Below are positions 36,615 through 48,765 of a stretch of DNA of 64,000 bases, one piece after another. The stretch's first letter is position 1. Every line of letters starts with the position of its first letter. A program made the translations under genes and the position numbers. The notes beneath the pieces were generated by a model that did not search any database, was not told where the DNA came from, and worked only from the letters and a program-made list of their open reading frames with translations. Source of the stretch: G965215055 sp965242685 (GTDB lineage Bacteria; Pseudomonadota; Gammaproteobacteria; UBA4575); the NCBI GenBank assembly GCA_965242685.1, contig OZ251487.1, positions 1,364,001 to 1,428,000 of the forward strand. The letters are read 5' to 3'.

Positions 36615-38444
36615 ATGGAAGATAATCAGCAGTCCAGTATTAAACAGCTCATCGCCAGAGGTAAAGAGCAAGGTTTCCTTACCTATGCAGAAGTCAATGA
36701 TCATCTCCCCAGCGACATCGTTGATCCGGAGCAGATCGATGACATTATCGGCGTCATTAACGACATGGGCATTAATGTCCTGGAACATGCGTTGAATGCC
36801 GACAGTCTACTGCTTGCCGACAACGCCGCCACGGATGATGACGCCGCTGAGGAGGCTGCGGCGGCATTGGCTACCACCGTTGACAGCGAATTCGGTCGTA
36901 CTACCGACCCCGTGCGCATGTACATGCGCGAAATGGGTATCGTTGACCTGTTGACGCGCGAAGGTGAGGTCAAGATTGCCAAACGCATCGAAGACGGCTT
37001 GCAACAGGCGCTGCTTTCTCTGGGGCATTACCCGGCCGCTATTAAAAGGCTATTGGAAGAATATGCCAGGGTTGAGGCCGAACAGTCGCGTCTGACCGAA
37101 TTGATTACTGGTTTTGTTGATCTCGAAGGCGCTCCCGTCACGTCTCCGATTGTTACCTCGCCTCGCCAGGCGAATAAAGACGAGGGCAAAGATGATACGC
37201 CGAATAAAGACAAAGGCAAGGAAGAACTGGACACCGGCCCCAACCCCAGGGAAGTGCGCAAATACTTCAGGAACGTGGAAAGACTTTACAAAAGACTGTC
37301 GAGTCCCAGTGTCTGCAAAAGTGCCAAGAGGCTTGCGACCGCGCGTACGAAACTTGCCGAAGAATTTACTCGTATCAAGCTGACGCCAAAGGTTTTAAAC
37401 AAGCTTACTGCCAGTCTACGAAAGACGACAGAACAAATCCGCTCACACGAGCGGCACATCATGCAGATTTGTGTGCATGATGCAAACATGCCTCGTAACA
37501 AGTTCATTGCGTCGTTTGGCGGCAATGAAACCGACACGGAATGGGTTTCCTCTTATTCAAAGTCACGCGCCAAATACGCCAAGGTGCTGGTTGCAATGCA
37601 ACCCGACGTTGTGAGGGAACAAGAAAAACTGATTGAAATAGAAAACCGAGAGGGCATGGCCATTGGCGAAATTAAAGACATCAATCGGCGGATGTCGATC
37701 GGTGTGGCCAAGGCGCGCCGCGCCAAAAAAGAAATGGTTGAGGCCAACCTGCGCCTGGTGATTTCAATTGCCAAAAAATACACCAACAGAGGCCTGCAAT
37801 TTCTAGACCTGATACAGGAAGGCAATATCGGGCTGATGAAGGCGGTTGATAAATTCGAGTACCGCCGCGGATATAAATTTTCTACCTATGCAACGTGGTG
37901 GATACGTCAGGCCATTACCCGTTCTATTGCGGATCAGGCGCGCACCATTCGCATTCCCGTGCATATGATTGAAACCATAAATAAGCTCAATCGTATCTCC
38001 CGACAGATGTTGCAGGAAAAGGGGCGCGAGCCTACGCCTGAAGAACTGTCCGTGCGTATGGAAATGCCTGAAAACAAAGTGCGCAAAGTCTTGAAAATTG
38101 CCAAGGAACCGATCTCCATGGAGATGCCGGTCGGCAGCGAAAAAGATTCTCATCTGGGCGACTTCATCGAAGACGTAAAAATTGAATCTCCGGTTGATTC
38201 TGCTTCCTTCGAAGGGCTGGGAGAAACCATGCGCGAAATACTTGCCTCGCTCACGCCGCGCGAGGCCAAGGTATTACGTATGCGTTTTGGCATTGACATG
38301 AACATGGATCACACGCTGGAGGAAGTAGGCAAACAGTTTGATGTTACGCGCGAGCGCATCCGCCAGATAGAGGCCAAGGCATTGCGCAAGCTTCGTTCTC
38401 CGAGCCGTTCGGGACAATTACGTAGTTTCCTGGAAGAGGAATAA
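36615..38444 (+). CDS. rpoD: RNA polymerase sigma factor RpoD (sigma70)
   Basis: 609 aa. Region 1.1 is at the N-terminus, region 2 is complete (LDLIQEGNIGLMKAVDKFEY, FSTYATWWIRQAI), region 3 follows and region 4.2 carries the -35-reading helix (VTRERIRQIEAKALRKLR). A non-conserved region of about 190 residues lies between regions 1.2 and 2. It directs transcription of housekeeping genes. A CAU-anticodon tRNA follows after 50 bases; a 6-bp hairpin (38462-38481) without T-run lies between. Confidence 0.96.
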   Translation: MEDNQQSSIKQLIARGKEQGFLTYAEVNDHLPSDIVDPEQIDDIIGVINDMGINVLEHALNADSLLLADNAATDDDAAEEAAAALATTVDSEFGRTTDPVRMYMREMGIVDLLTREGEVKIAKRIEDGLQQALLSLGHYPAAIKRLLEEYARVEAEQSRLTELITGFVDLEGAPVTSPIVTSPRQANKDEGKDDTPNKDKGKEELDTGPNPREVRKYFRNVERLYKRLSSPSVCKSAKRLATARTKLAEEFTRIKLTPKVLNKLTASLRKTTEQIRSHERHIMQICVHDANMPRNKFIASFGGNETDTEWVSSYSKSRAKYAKVLVAMQPDVVREQEKLIEIENREGMAIGEIKDINRRMSIGVAKARRAKKEMVEANLRLVISIAKKYTNRGLQFLDLIQEGNIGLMKAVDKFEYRRGYKFSTYATWWIRQAITRSIADQARTIRIPVHMIETINKLNRISRQMLQEKGREPTPEELSVRMEMPENKVRKVLKIAKEPISMEMPVGSEKDSHLGDFIEDVKIESPVDSASFEGLGETMREILASLTPREAKVLRMRFGIDMNMDHTLEEVGKQFDVTRERIRQIEAKALRKLRSPSRSGQLRSFLEEE

Positions 38445-38493
38445 AGCCCGGAGCCTTCAAATATCCCTCAATTTCGGGATAAGCTATTGGGAA

Positions 38494-38570
38494 GGGCCTT
38501 TAGCTCAGTTGGTTAGAGCACCCGACTCATAATCGGTTGGTCGCAGGTTCGAGTCCTGCAAGGCCCACCA
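38494..38570 (+). tRNA. tRNA with CAU anticodon, probably tRNA-Ile2 (lysidine type)
   Basis: 77-nt tRNA with an encoded CCA end. Acceptor GGGCCTT pairs with AAGGCCC, the D arm is GCTC/GAGC, the anticodon stem is CCCGA/TCGGT (with one C-U mismatch at 27-43), and the T arm is GCAGG/CCTGC. Anticodon CAT is at 38528-38530. The loop and variable region (CTCATAA, TGGTC) match the minor isoleucine tRNA (ileX type), whose C34 is changed to lysidine, better than elongator tRNA-Met. Identity as Ile2 is an inference. Confidence 0.92.
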
Positions 38571-38585
38571 ACGTACAATATCGCT

Positions 38586-39686
38586 CTACAGGTTGTTGGG
38601 CAGGTCGGGGAAGGTGTTGGCGACGCCCGGGTGCGTAATTTTCCCCGCGTGTACGTTTAGTGCACTGCGAAAGCTACTGTCTTTGCCGAGAAGATCGTCC
38701 AATCCCGAATTACAGAGTTTGCGTAGGTAAGGAAGCGAAGCGTTACACAGTGCCCGGCTGCTGGTACGGCTTACCGCTCCGGGAATATTGGTTACGCAAT
38801 AATGGACAACGCCGTTCACCACGAATACGGGGTCACGGTGTGTGGTTGGTTTACTGGTTTCAAAACATCCTCCCTGGTCGATAGATACATCCACCATCAC
38901 TGCTCCGCGTTTCATTCTGCTCAACGTATCTCGGCTCAATAGCTTCGGTGCCCGCTCTCCCGGTACCAGCAATGCACCGATTACCAGGTCTGCCTGCCGT
39001 GCAAATTCCTCTATCGCGTGGGCATCGGAATAGATCGTTGTAACGTTGCCGGGCATGACCTCATCAAGATGGCGAAGTCTTTCGATATCGATATCCATGA
39101 TGATCACGTTCGCACCAAGCCCCGACGCAGTGCGCGCCGCATTGGAACCTACGACGCCGCCCCCAAGGATCAGTACGTTTGCGGGTGCCACCCCCGCAAC
39201 GCCTCCAAGAAGCACTCCTCGTCCCTTCATGGGGTTTTCCAGGTATTTCGCACCCTCTTGAATCGACATCTTGCCCGCTATTTCGCTCATTGGCTTGAGC
39301 AATGGCATTTGTCCGTGCGCGTCTCTGAGGGTCTCTCCGGCAAGTGCCGTTACGTTTTTTTGCAGGCACGTTTCTGTCAACGCCCGCGAACTGGCAAAAT
39401 GAAAATAGCCGAATAGGGCTTGTGAGGCGGGTATTTGTTCCAGTTCTTCTTGCTGCGGTTCTTTAACTTTTACTACCAGATCGCATTCATTGAATATTAT
39501 TTCAGCCGAATCTACAATCTTTGCCCCTGTCGCCAGGTATTCATCGTCATGATGGTCGCTTCCCTGTCCCGCCCACTTTTCCACCAGTACTTCATGGCCA
39601 TCTTCTACCAGCACTTGCACGCCCGCGGGTAATAATGCGACGCGGTACTCGTCCGCCTTGACTTCCTTGGGAATTCCGATGCGCAT
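38586..39686 (-). CDS. ald: Alanine dehydrogenase
   Basis: 366 aa. Reversible NAD-dependent deamination of L-alanine to pyruvate and ammonia. N-terminal signature MRIGIPKEVKADEYRVAL, pyruvate-binding Lys in VVKVKEP, and the NAD-binding GGGVVGSNAARTASGLGA. It lies downstream of, and co-directional with, aceE-aceF, linking alanine to pyruvate metabolism. Confidence 0.95.
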   Translation of the reverse strand: MRIGIPKEVKADEYRVALLPAGVQVLVEDGHEVLVEKWAGQGSDHHDDEYLATGAKIVDSAEIIFNECDLVVKVKEPQQEELEQIPASQALFGYFHFASSRALTETCLQKNVTALAGETLRDAHGQMPLLKPMSEIAGKMSIQEGAKYLENPMKGRGVLLGGVAGVAPANVLILGGGVVGSNAARTASGLGANVIIMDIDIERLRHLDEVMPGNVTTIYSDAHAIEEFARQADLVIGALLVPGERAPKLLSRDTLSRMKRGAVMVDVSIDQGGCFETSKPTTHRDPVFVVNGVVHYCVTNIPGAVSRTSSRALCNASLPYLRKLCNSGLDDLLGKDSSFRSALNVHAGKITHPGVANTFPDLPNNL

Positions 39687-39704
39687 GAGATAACAGTTTA
39701 TACC

Positions 39705-40937
39705 TTACAAGGCAAGTTTCCAGATATCTTCCAGGAGGCCTTTCAGATGCGTGCAGAAGCGGGCGGCATCGGCACCATTTATTACCCTATGATCGTAGGA
39801 AAGGGCAAGGGGCAGCAATTTTTGCTGTGCTCTACCCGTTGCGGCCGGCCTTTCCCGCACGATCATTTTGGAGAGCCCCAGTATCGCCACTTGAGGAGGA
39901 TTGATAATTGGTGTAAACGCCCGTCCGCCTAGATTGCCGAGGCTTGAAATCGTCATGCCGGCGTCTGCCATGTCTTGCGGCGCCAGCTTTCTATTTTTGG
40001 CCTGGTCACCGAGCCGCACGAGTTCCACGGCGGTTTGTGTGATAGTCTTTTTGTCAACGTCTCGCATTACCGGCACCAACAGGCCATGCGGAGTATCCAC
40101 CGCAATCCCGACGTGAAACCCTTTTTTCAGGAGGAGTTGCTCGGATACCGGGTCGTACAAGGCGTTGAAGCGGGGAAAGTGTTTCAACGTGGATACCAGG
40201 GCCTTAATTACGAACGCAAGGGAGGTGAGCTTGATGCCCTTCAGGTCTTCCGCAAGCTGTTTACGCTGTTGTTCCAACCGCGTGACGTCGGCCCGGTCGA
40301 AGTGGGTTACGTGCGGGATGTCTTGCCATGCGGCCCGCATATTTTCGGCGGTGAGCCGCTGAATTCTGGTCAATGCCACGGCCTCCGTTTCATCCGTAAA
40401 CACAATCTTTGACGATGACACCTTTTCCCCCATGTTGACGCGAACATGGCGTTGTACGTCCTGCTTTGTTATGCGACGTTGACGACCGCTACCTTGCACC
40501 TTGGAAAGATCCACCCCCAATTCACGTGCGTACTGATACACGCCGGGGCTTGCATGGGCGGAATTCGATTTGGTTGGCGCAAGAAATGGGGCGGATTTCT
40601 GCCGTGTAGGGCGTACCGTCTCTTGGTTTGAAGCCGGTTGTCGGGTGGTTACAGGCGACGATTCGGAAGGAATTTGTTCGGATAAAGGGGGTTCATCGGT
40701 TACTTCAAGGGTGACCAGTACGTCGTTCTCACGGACTCTTTCGTCTTTTTTTGCTTTGACCTTTTGTACCACTCCGGCATTCGGCGAAGGAAAGTCCATG
40801 ATGGCCTTTTCGCTCTCCAAGGTAACCAGGGGCTGGTTGACGGTCACACGCTCGCCGATCTTAACCAGCACTTCCACCACGTTGACGGAATCAAATTCTT
40901 CAATATCCGCGATGCGTATTTTCTTGAGCCGTGTCAT
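39705..40937 (-). CDS. aceF: Dihydrolipoyl acetyltransferase (E2) of pyruvate dehydrogenase
   Basis: 410 aa. One N-terminal lipoyl domain with lipoylation Lys44 (LESEKAIMDF), a peripheral-subunit-binding domain (about residues 130-170) and the catalytic acyltransferase core ending in SYDHRVINGADAA. E2 transfers acetyl groups to CoA. The single lipoyl domain is fewer than the three of E. coli AceF. Eight bases after aceE. No lipoamide dehydrogenase gene is adjacent in the window. Confidence 0.93.
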   Translation of the reverse strand: MTRLKKIRIADIEEFDSVNVVEVLVKIGERVTVNQPLVTLESEKAIMDFPSPNAGVVQKVKAKKDERVRENDVLVTLEVTDEPPLSEQIPSESSPVTTRQPASNQETVRPTRQKSAPFLAPTKSNSAHASPGVYQYARELGVDLSKVQGSGRQRRITKQDVQRHVRVNMGEKVSSSKIVFTDETEAVALTRIQRLTAENMRAAWQDIPHVTHFDRADVTRLEQQRKQLAEDLKGIKLTSLAFVIKALVSTLKHFPRFNALYDPVSEQLLLKKGFHVGIAVDTPHGLLVPVMRDVDKKTITQTAVELVRLGDQAKNRKLAPQDMADAGMTISSLGNLGGRAFTPIINPPQVAILGLSKMIVRERPAATGRAQQKLLPLALSYDHRVINGADAARFCTHLKGLLEDIWKLAL

Positions 40938-40945
40938 GGCTTATA

Positions 40946-43615
<2,670 letters not shown>

Positions 43616-43779
43616 TGTGGTCGGTTGTGCAAATTTAGCTACCAAGGTTAAGCTATAATCCTATTGTACTCAAAATTGCAGGAAATCTTTTTTATCGTGA
43701 GACCGGGAAGCACTCGTTCAAGCCGTCGCCTTGCAGTGATTATCCTCGTACCGACCGCTGCGACACGTTGCGTAACGGC

Positions 43780-44934
43780 ATGACCGATCCCCTCAACATC
43801 GATCTTGGTTTGGCGATGACGGGCGGCGGTGCGCGGGCCGCTTATCAGGTCGGCGTACTGCATCATATCTGCAAGAAATTCAATGGCTTTCAGCCACCCA
43901 TTATTACCGGCGTCTCTGCCGGAGCGGTCAATGCGGCGTATCTTGCCGCCTATCAGGGCAGCTTTCACGATGCAGTGGAACGGCTCGTCGAAATGTGGAT
44001 GGAACTGACCACCGACAAGGTCTTTCGCACCGACAGCGGATACTTCTTTTCCAATTTTTTTCGTTGGGGGTTGAGCTTCATCTTCGGCGGCAGCCGTATT
44101 GCCCCCCATGCACGCAGCCTGCTGGACAGCGACCCGCTACGCAAATACTTGGAGAGAAAGCTGCATTCGCAAGCCGAGCAGGCCATCCGTGGCATTCGGG
44201 AAAACATCGAACGCGGACACCTGCGCGTACTCGGCATCACCAGCACCAACTACGGCACCGGCAGGGCCGTCACCTGGGTACAGGGAGACGTGCGGGAACA
44301 CTGGAAGCGCCCGCGAAGGTACAGCGAAGAAGCCGATATCACGATTGAACACGTGATGGCGTCGGCGGCGTTGCCGCTGGTGTTTCCCGCCGTGAAGATA
44401 GGCGACGGCTGGCACGGCGACGGCGGGTTGCGTTCCATCGCGCCGCTCTCTCCGGCGATGCACCTGGGTGCACGGCGCATCATCGCCATCTCCACGCGCT
44501 TTCAGGGCGGCGGGCAACCTCTCGTCGAAGAAACCGCCATCGGCGAATACGTGCCCGCCGCGCAGATCATCGGCATTTTGCTGGACTCGATATTTCTCGA
44601 CCTGCTGGACTACGACGCCGCCAACATGGCGCGCGTCAACGAACTGTACGATGAAATCGACGGGGCGGCGCGCCAACGCTTCAAACAGGTACGGTTATTG
44701 ATCCTGCGCCCGAGCGAAGATCTGGGCAAACTGGCCGGTCAATATGAAATCCGTCTACCGCAACCGTTCCGCTACTTTACCCGCGGCTTCGGCACCCGCG
44801 ACACCAAAAGCCCCGACTCGCTCTCGATGCTGATGTTTCAGCATGAGTACCTGCAACGCCTGATCGAGATCGGCGAACGGGACGCGCAACAACATACACG
44901 AGAGATCGGGGAGTTCTTGGGGGTTTCGGGATAA
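43780..44934 (+). CDS. Patatin-like phospholipase
   Basis: 384 aa from ATG 43780. Oxyanion motif GGGARAAYQ, nucleophile Ser in GVSAG and the catalytic Asp in HGDGGL give the Ser-Asp dyad of patatin enzymes. It probably hydrolyses phospholipid acyl chains. No signal peptide is seen, so it should be cytoplasmic or membrane-associated. Stands alone between aceE and ppk2; the role in the cell is unknown. The 150 bases after it hold no intact gene. Confidence 0.88.
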   Translation: MTDPLNIDLGLAMTGGGARAAYQVGVLHHICKKFNGFQPPIITGVSAGAVNAAYLAAYQGSFHDAVERLVEMWMELTTDKVFRTDSGYFFSNFFRWGLSFIFGGSRIAPHARSLLDSDPLRKYLERKLHSQAEQAIRGIRENIERGHLRVLGITSTNYGTGRAVTWVQGDVREHWKRPRRYSEEADITIEHVMASAALPLVFPAVKIGDGWHGDGGLRSIAPLSPAMHLGARRIIAISTRFQGGGQPLVEETAIGEYVPAAQIIGILLDSIFLDLLDYDAANMARVNELYDEIDGAARQRFKQVRLLILRPSEDLGKLAGQYEIRLPQPFRYFTRGFGTRDTKSPDSLSMLMFQHEYLQRLIEIGERDAQQHTREIGEFLGVSG

Positions 44935-45086
44935 TTACGCTCGACACCCCTCCAACGGCCGCCCGTAAGACCTCGATAGTTTCCTGGAAAAGCGCTACCG
45001 AACCTTCGATATGCCCATGCCCATAGTGAATAGTTTGCCCATGCTTGTTATCCGGTAGGGGGTCGGCGTAATAAACTGAAAGATTG

Positions 45087-45911
45087 TCACGAACCGGTAT
45101 CGCCGCCTTTGTCCTTAAATCGGTACATCTCCGGTACGAAGGGCGGTAGCGCCCCGGCGCTACTTTTATCGTCACCGGGTGCGGGCCGGGGAGGCAGTTC
45201 GACGGCGGGTGGCGTCAGGTCTTCGTAGTCGAATTGCGACAACAGGTGATGGATGCAGTTAAGCCGCGCCAGTTCCTTGTTGTTGCTATCCACCAGGTGC
45301 CACGGCGAGGGGTCGGTGTGGCAGTGGGCAAACATTTCATCCTGGGCGCGTGAATAGGCCTGCCAGCGGGAGCGCGACGCCAAGTCCATCGGGCTTAGTT
45401 TCCAGCGCTTGAGCGGCTCGTCCAGGCGCGCCTGGAAGCGGTGCTCCTGTTCTTCGTCGCTGACGGAAAACCAGTATTTGATCAGCCGGATACCGGAACG
45501 GATCAACATGTCTTCGAATTGCGGACAACTGACGAAAAATTCCTGTAGCTGCTCTCGGGAGCAGAACCCCATCACTGTTTCCACGCCGGCGCGGTTGTAC
45601 CAACTACGGTCGAACAGTGCCATCCTACCGGCGCTGGGCAGGTGTGCGACGTAGCGCTGAAAATACCATTGGCTGCGCTCCTGTTCGGTGGGTGCGGGCA
45701 GTGCCACCACCTGCACGATGCGGGGGTTGGTATAGTGTGTGATACGGCGAATTACACCGCCTTTGCCGGCGGCGTCGCGCCCCTCGAACAGCACCACCAC
45801 TCGCAAGCCGCACGCCTGAATCCAGTATTGCAGCTTGATAAGCTCCCTTTGCAGGCGGCGAAGTTCCTTGCGGCCCTGTTTTCTACTGCGGAGGACTTGT
45901 GTTTCGGTCAT
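45087..45911 (-). CDS. ppk2: Polyphosphate kinase 2 family protein
   Basis: 274 aa from ATG 45911; an in-frame TTG at 45938 overlaps the argB stop (TTGA) and would give 283 aa with translational coupling. Walker A-like GRDAAGKGGVIRRI and Walker B region ALFDRSWYNRAGVE, typical of PPK2. Family members use polyphosphate to phosphorylate nucleotides or run in reverse; which class cannot be said safely. The C-terminal 40 residues are Pro-rich. Directly after argB. Confidence 0.9.
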   Translation of the reverse strand: MTETQVLRSRKQGRKELRRLQRELIKLQYWIQACGLRVVVLFEGRDAAGKGGVIRRITHYTNPRIVQVVALPAPTEQERSQWYFQRYVAHLPSAGRMALFDRSWYNRAGVETVMGFCSREQLQEFFVSCPQFEDMLIRSGIRLIKYWFSVSDEEQEHRFQARLDEPLKRWKLSPMDLASRSRWQAYSRAQDEMFAHCHTDPSPWHLVDSNNKELARLNCIHHLLSQFDYEDLTPPAVELPPRPAPGDDKSSAGALPPFVPEMYRFKDKGGDTGS

Positions 45912-45934
45912 TGCGGTAAAGACATTGGCATTTT

Positions 45935-46822
45935 TCAATAGTGTAGCAAAGTACCGATGCCTTTGTCGGTAAATAGTTCCAACAGTACCGCATGCTGCAC
46001 GCGCCCGTCTATGATGTGGGCGGTTTTTACACCGGATGAGACGACCTCGCGGGCACAGTTAATCTTGGGCAGCATACCGTCGCTGATCACACCGCTCGCG
46101 ATCAGTTTTTCTATCTCCTCGCGGTCAAGGCCGGTGAGTAACACACCGTCTTTCTTGACGCCGACGGTGTTCGTTAGCAGGATCAGTTTTTCCGCCTCCA
46201 ATTCCGTGGCGATCTTGCCCGCCACCAGATCGGCGTTGATGTTCAGTGCCTCGCCCGTCTCGCTGACGCCGATGGGGGCAATGACGGGGATGAAGCGTTC
46301 TCGTTTCAGGTGGTCGAGCAGCGAGGGGTTGATCGCCGTTACCTCGCCGACGTGCCCCAGGTCAATGATCTCCGGTGCGTCAAGTTCCGGCGAATGTCGC
46401 GTGATCTTGAGTTTTTTGGCCTGGATCAAGTCGCCGTCCTTGCCGGTTATGCCGACGGCGCGCCCGCCGTGCCGGTTGACGAGCTGTACGATTTCCTTGT
46501 TCACCAGGCCGCCCAATACCATCTCCACCACATCCATGGTTTCGCTGTCGGTAACCCGCATCCCGTCCACGAACTCGCTTTGCTTGCCGAGTCTTTCAAG
46601 CAATCGCCCGATCTGCGGCCCGCCACCGTGAACGATGACAGGGTTGATACCGACCAGCTTCAGCAATACCACGTCGCGGGCAAAGCTGTTTTTCAGTCCT
46701 TCATCCACCATGGCATTGCCGCCATATTTGATGACGATAGTCTTCCCCGTAAACTTTTGTATATAGGGGAGCGCCTCGGTCAATACCTTGGCAATGTGTG
46801 CGGCGTCGGGGTCGGGTTTCAT
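45935..46822 (-). CDS. argB: Acetylglutamate kinase
   Basis: 295 aa. Phosphorylates N-acetylglutamate, second step of arginine synthesis. The amino acid kinase motif KYGGNAM and the VHGGGPQIGRLL segment are in place. It follows algC in the common gammaproteobacterial order coaBC-dut-algC-argB. ppk2 starts at its stop. Confidence 0.95.
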   Translation of the reverse strand: MKPDPDAAHIAKVLTEALPYIQKFTGKTIVIKYGGNAMVDEGLKNSFARDVVLLKLVGINPVIVHGGGPQIGRLLERLGKQSEFVDGMRVTDSETMDVVEMVLGGLVNKEIVQLVNRHGGRAVGITGKDGDLIQAKKLKITRHSPELDAPEIIDLGHVGEVTAINPSLLDHLKRERFIPVIAPIGVSETGEALNINADLVAGKIATELEAEKLILLTNTVGVKKDGVLLTGLDREEIEKLIASGVISDGMLPKINCAREVVSSGVKTAHIIDGRVQHAVLLELFTDKGIGTLLHY

Positions 46823-46894
46823 TCGGTCAATAGCCTATAGGTTATTGGGGGCAGTGCAATACAAACCCCGATTGCATGTGCTTTTATACCTGAT

Positions 46895-48277
46895 TCAAAA
46901 GGGTAAATCCAAACCCGGGTCGACGGCCAACAACGGTTTTCGGAACGCGCCCTTAATTTTTTCCATCGCTTTGTCGCTGTCGGCCTCGAAGCGGATAACC
47001 AATGAAGGAGTGGTGTTAGAGGCGCGTACCAGCCCCCAGCCATGGGCATAGTCGGCGCGAATGCCGTCTATCGTGGTGATCGCGGCCCCCGGCAAGTGTA
47101 TCTGTTCGGAGAATTCCCGCATGAAGGAATGTTGCGCGCCTTCACGGTCGAAACGCAGATTGATTTCGGGCGTGCTGACCGCATTTGGCAGCGTGGCGAA
47201 CAATTCACTGGTAGACAATTCCTGTTGCGTGATGATTTCCAGCAGACGCGCCGCACTGTAGAGCGCGTCATCAAAGCCGTACCAGCGTTCCTTGAAGAAA
47301 ATATGTCCGCTCATCTCGCCGCCGAGCAGCGCACCGGTTTCCACCATCTTGCTTTTGATGAACGAGTGCCCGGTCTTCCACATGACGGCTTCCCCGCCGG
47401 CCTCTTTAATTACGGCACTCAGGTTCCTTGATGATTTGATGTCAAAGATGACCTTTGCCGCCGGGTTTCTTGACAGGATGTCGCGCGAATAAAGCATCAT
47501 TTGGCGATCGGGCCACAGGATCATTCCCTGGTCGTCAATGACGCCGATACGGTCTCCGTCGCCGTCAAAGGCCAGCCCCACATCCAGTTCATTCTGTTGC
47601 ACGCAACGTATCAGTGCCTCAAGGTTTTCGGGTTCGCTTGGGTTCGGATGGTGGTTTGGGAAGTTGCCGTCAACGGTACAGTACAAGGGCGTAATCTCGC
47701 AACCCAGGCGCGCGAACAGGGCCAGTGCGGCCGGCCCGGCGACCCCGTTGCCGCAGTCTATACCGACGCGCAACGCGCGCGAGAGCGTGATATCTTGGCA
47801 TATCCGCGCCACGTAACGATTCAGCAGATCTTCCCGTCGAACGGTTCCCGAAGGCACGCCGTCCCGCACGCGATGGTCCGCTTTGACAACGGCTTGATAG
47901 ATGGCCTGGATATCTTCTCCGTGCAGCGTCTTGCCGTCCATGATGACCTTGAAGCCGTTATACTCGGGCGGATTATGGCTACCGGTGACCATGACGCCGG
48001 CCGCGGTACCCAGTTCATACGTGGCGTAATACAACACCGGCGTGGGCACTTCGCCTATGTCGACAACCTCGCGGCCACCGGCCTGCAAGCCTTGAGAGAG
48101 ACATTTCGCCAGTACGGGGCTGGACAAGCGGCCGTCTCTGCCGACCACCACGGTTTGATTATGCGGGTACAAACCGGCCAGAACACGACCGATGGCCGTC
48201 GCCACTGCGGGCGTCAGCCCGGCTTCCACAACGCCGCGGATATCATAGGCGCGGAAGATACTCGGATTAACCTGCAT
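46895..48277 (-). CDS. algC: Phosphomannomutase/phosphoglucomutase
   Basis: 460 aa. Phosphohexomutase interconverting hexose 1- and 6-phosphates for surface polysaccharides and LPS. Catalytic phosphoserine motif TGSHNPPEYNG and the metal-binding loop DGDGDRIG are conserved. It lies 14 bases downstream of dut. Confidence 0.95.
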   Translation of the reverse strand: MQVNPSIFRAYDIRGVVEAGLTPAVATAIGRVLAGLYPHNQTVVVGRDGRLSSPVLAKCLSQGLQAGGREVVDIGEVPTPVLYYATYELGTAAGVMVTGSHNPPEYNGFKVIMDGKTLHGEDIQAIYQAVVKADHRVRDGVPSGTVRREDLLNRYVARICQDITLSRALRVGIDCGNGVAGPAALALFARLGCEITPLYCTVDGNFPNHHPNPSEPENLEALIRCVQQNELDVGLAFDGDGDRIGVIDDQGMILWPDRQMMLYSRDILSRNPAAKVIFDIKSSRNLSAVIKEAGGEAVMWKTGHSFIKSKMVETGALLGGEMSGHIFFKERWYGFDDALYSAARLLEIITQQELSTSELFATLPNAVSTPEINLRFDREGAQHSFMREFSEQIHLPGAAITTIDGIRADYAHGWGLVRASNTTPSLVIRFEADSDKAMEKIKGAFRKPLLAVDPGLDLPF

Positions 48278-48291
48278 GACGGCCCGCCGTC

Positions 48292-48765
48292 TCAGGCCGT
48301 CCCCGTGTGACCGAAGCCGCCGCTGCCGCGCGCACTGGATGTAAATTCCTCGACGATCTCGAATTCGGTCTGTGCAACGGGCAGGATGACCAGCTGTGCA
48401 ATCCGATCACCAACGTTGACCTCGAAGGCCTCGTTGCCGCGGTTCCACAATGACACCATCAACGGCCCCTGGTAGTCCGAATCAATCAGGCCGACCAAAT
48501 TGCCCAGTACGATGCCATGCTTGTGCCCCAGGCCGGAACGCGGCAATATCACCGCCGCCAGACCGGGGTCGCGGAGGTAAATGGAGATGCCGGTTGAAAC
48601 GAGCACCGTTTCACCGGGCATGATCTTGAGCGATGTCTCCACGCACGCGCGCAAATCCATCCCCGCCGATCCGGGGGTAGCGTGAGCGGGCAGGGGGATT
48701 TCCCCGCCGATTCTATTATCCAGGATTCTGACTTCTGTCTTTAGGGCTTTTGAGGATCGTGACAT
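48292..48765 (-). CDS. dut: dUTPase
   Basis: 157 aa from ATG 48765. Hydrolyses dUTP to dUMP. Motifs AGMDLRA, PRSGLGHKHGI, GLIDSDYQG and the C-terminal RGSGGFGHTG are the five dUTPase signatures, all present. Its start lies inside the coaBC 3' end (about 50 bases of overlap in a different frame). Confidence 0.95.
   Translation of the reverse strand: MSRSSKALKTEVRILDNRIGGEIPLPAHATPGSAGMDLRACVETSLKIMPGETVLVSTGISIYLRDPGLAAVILPRSGLGHKHGIVLGNLVGLIDSDYQGPLMVSLWNRGNEAFEVNVGDRIAQLVILPVAQTEFEIVEEFTSSARGSGGFGHTGTA

Noticed and set aside
38462..38481. rpoD terminator hairpin
   Set aside because: The 6-bp TATCCC/GGGATA stem is not followed by a T-run, and a tRNA follows closely; termination there is not supported.
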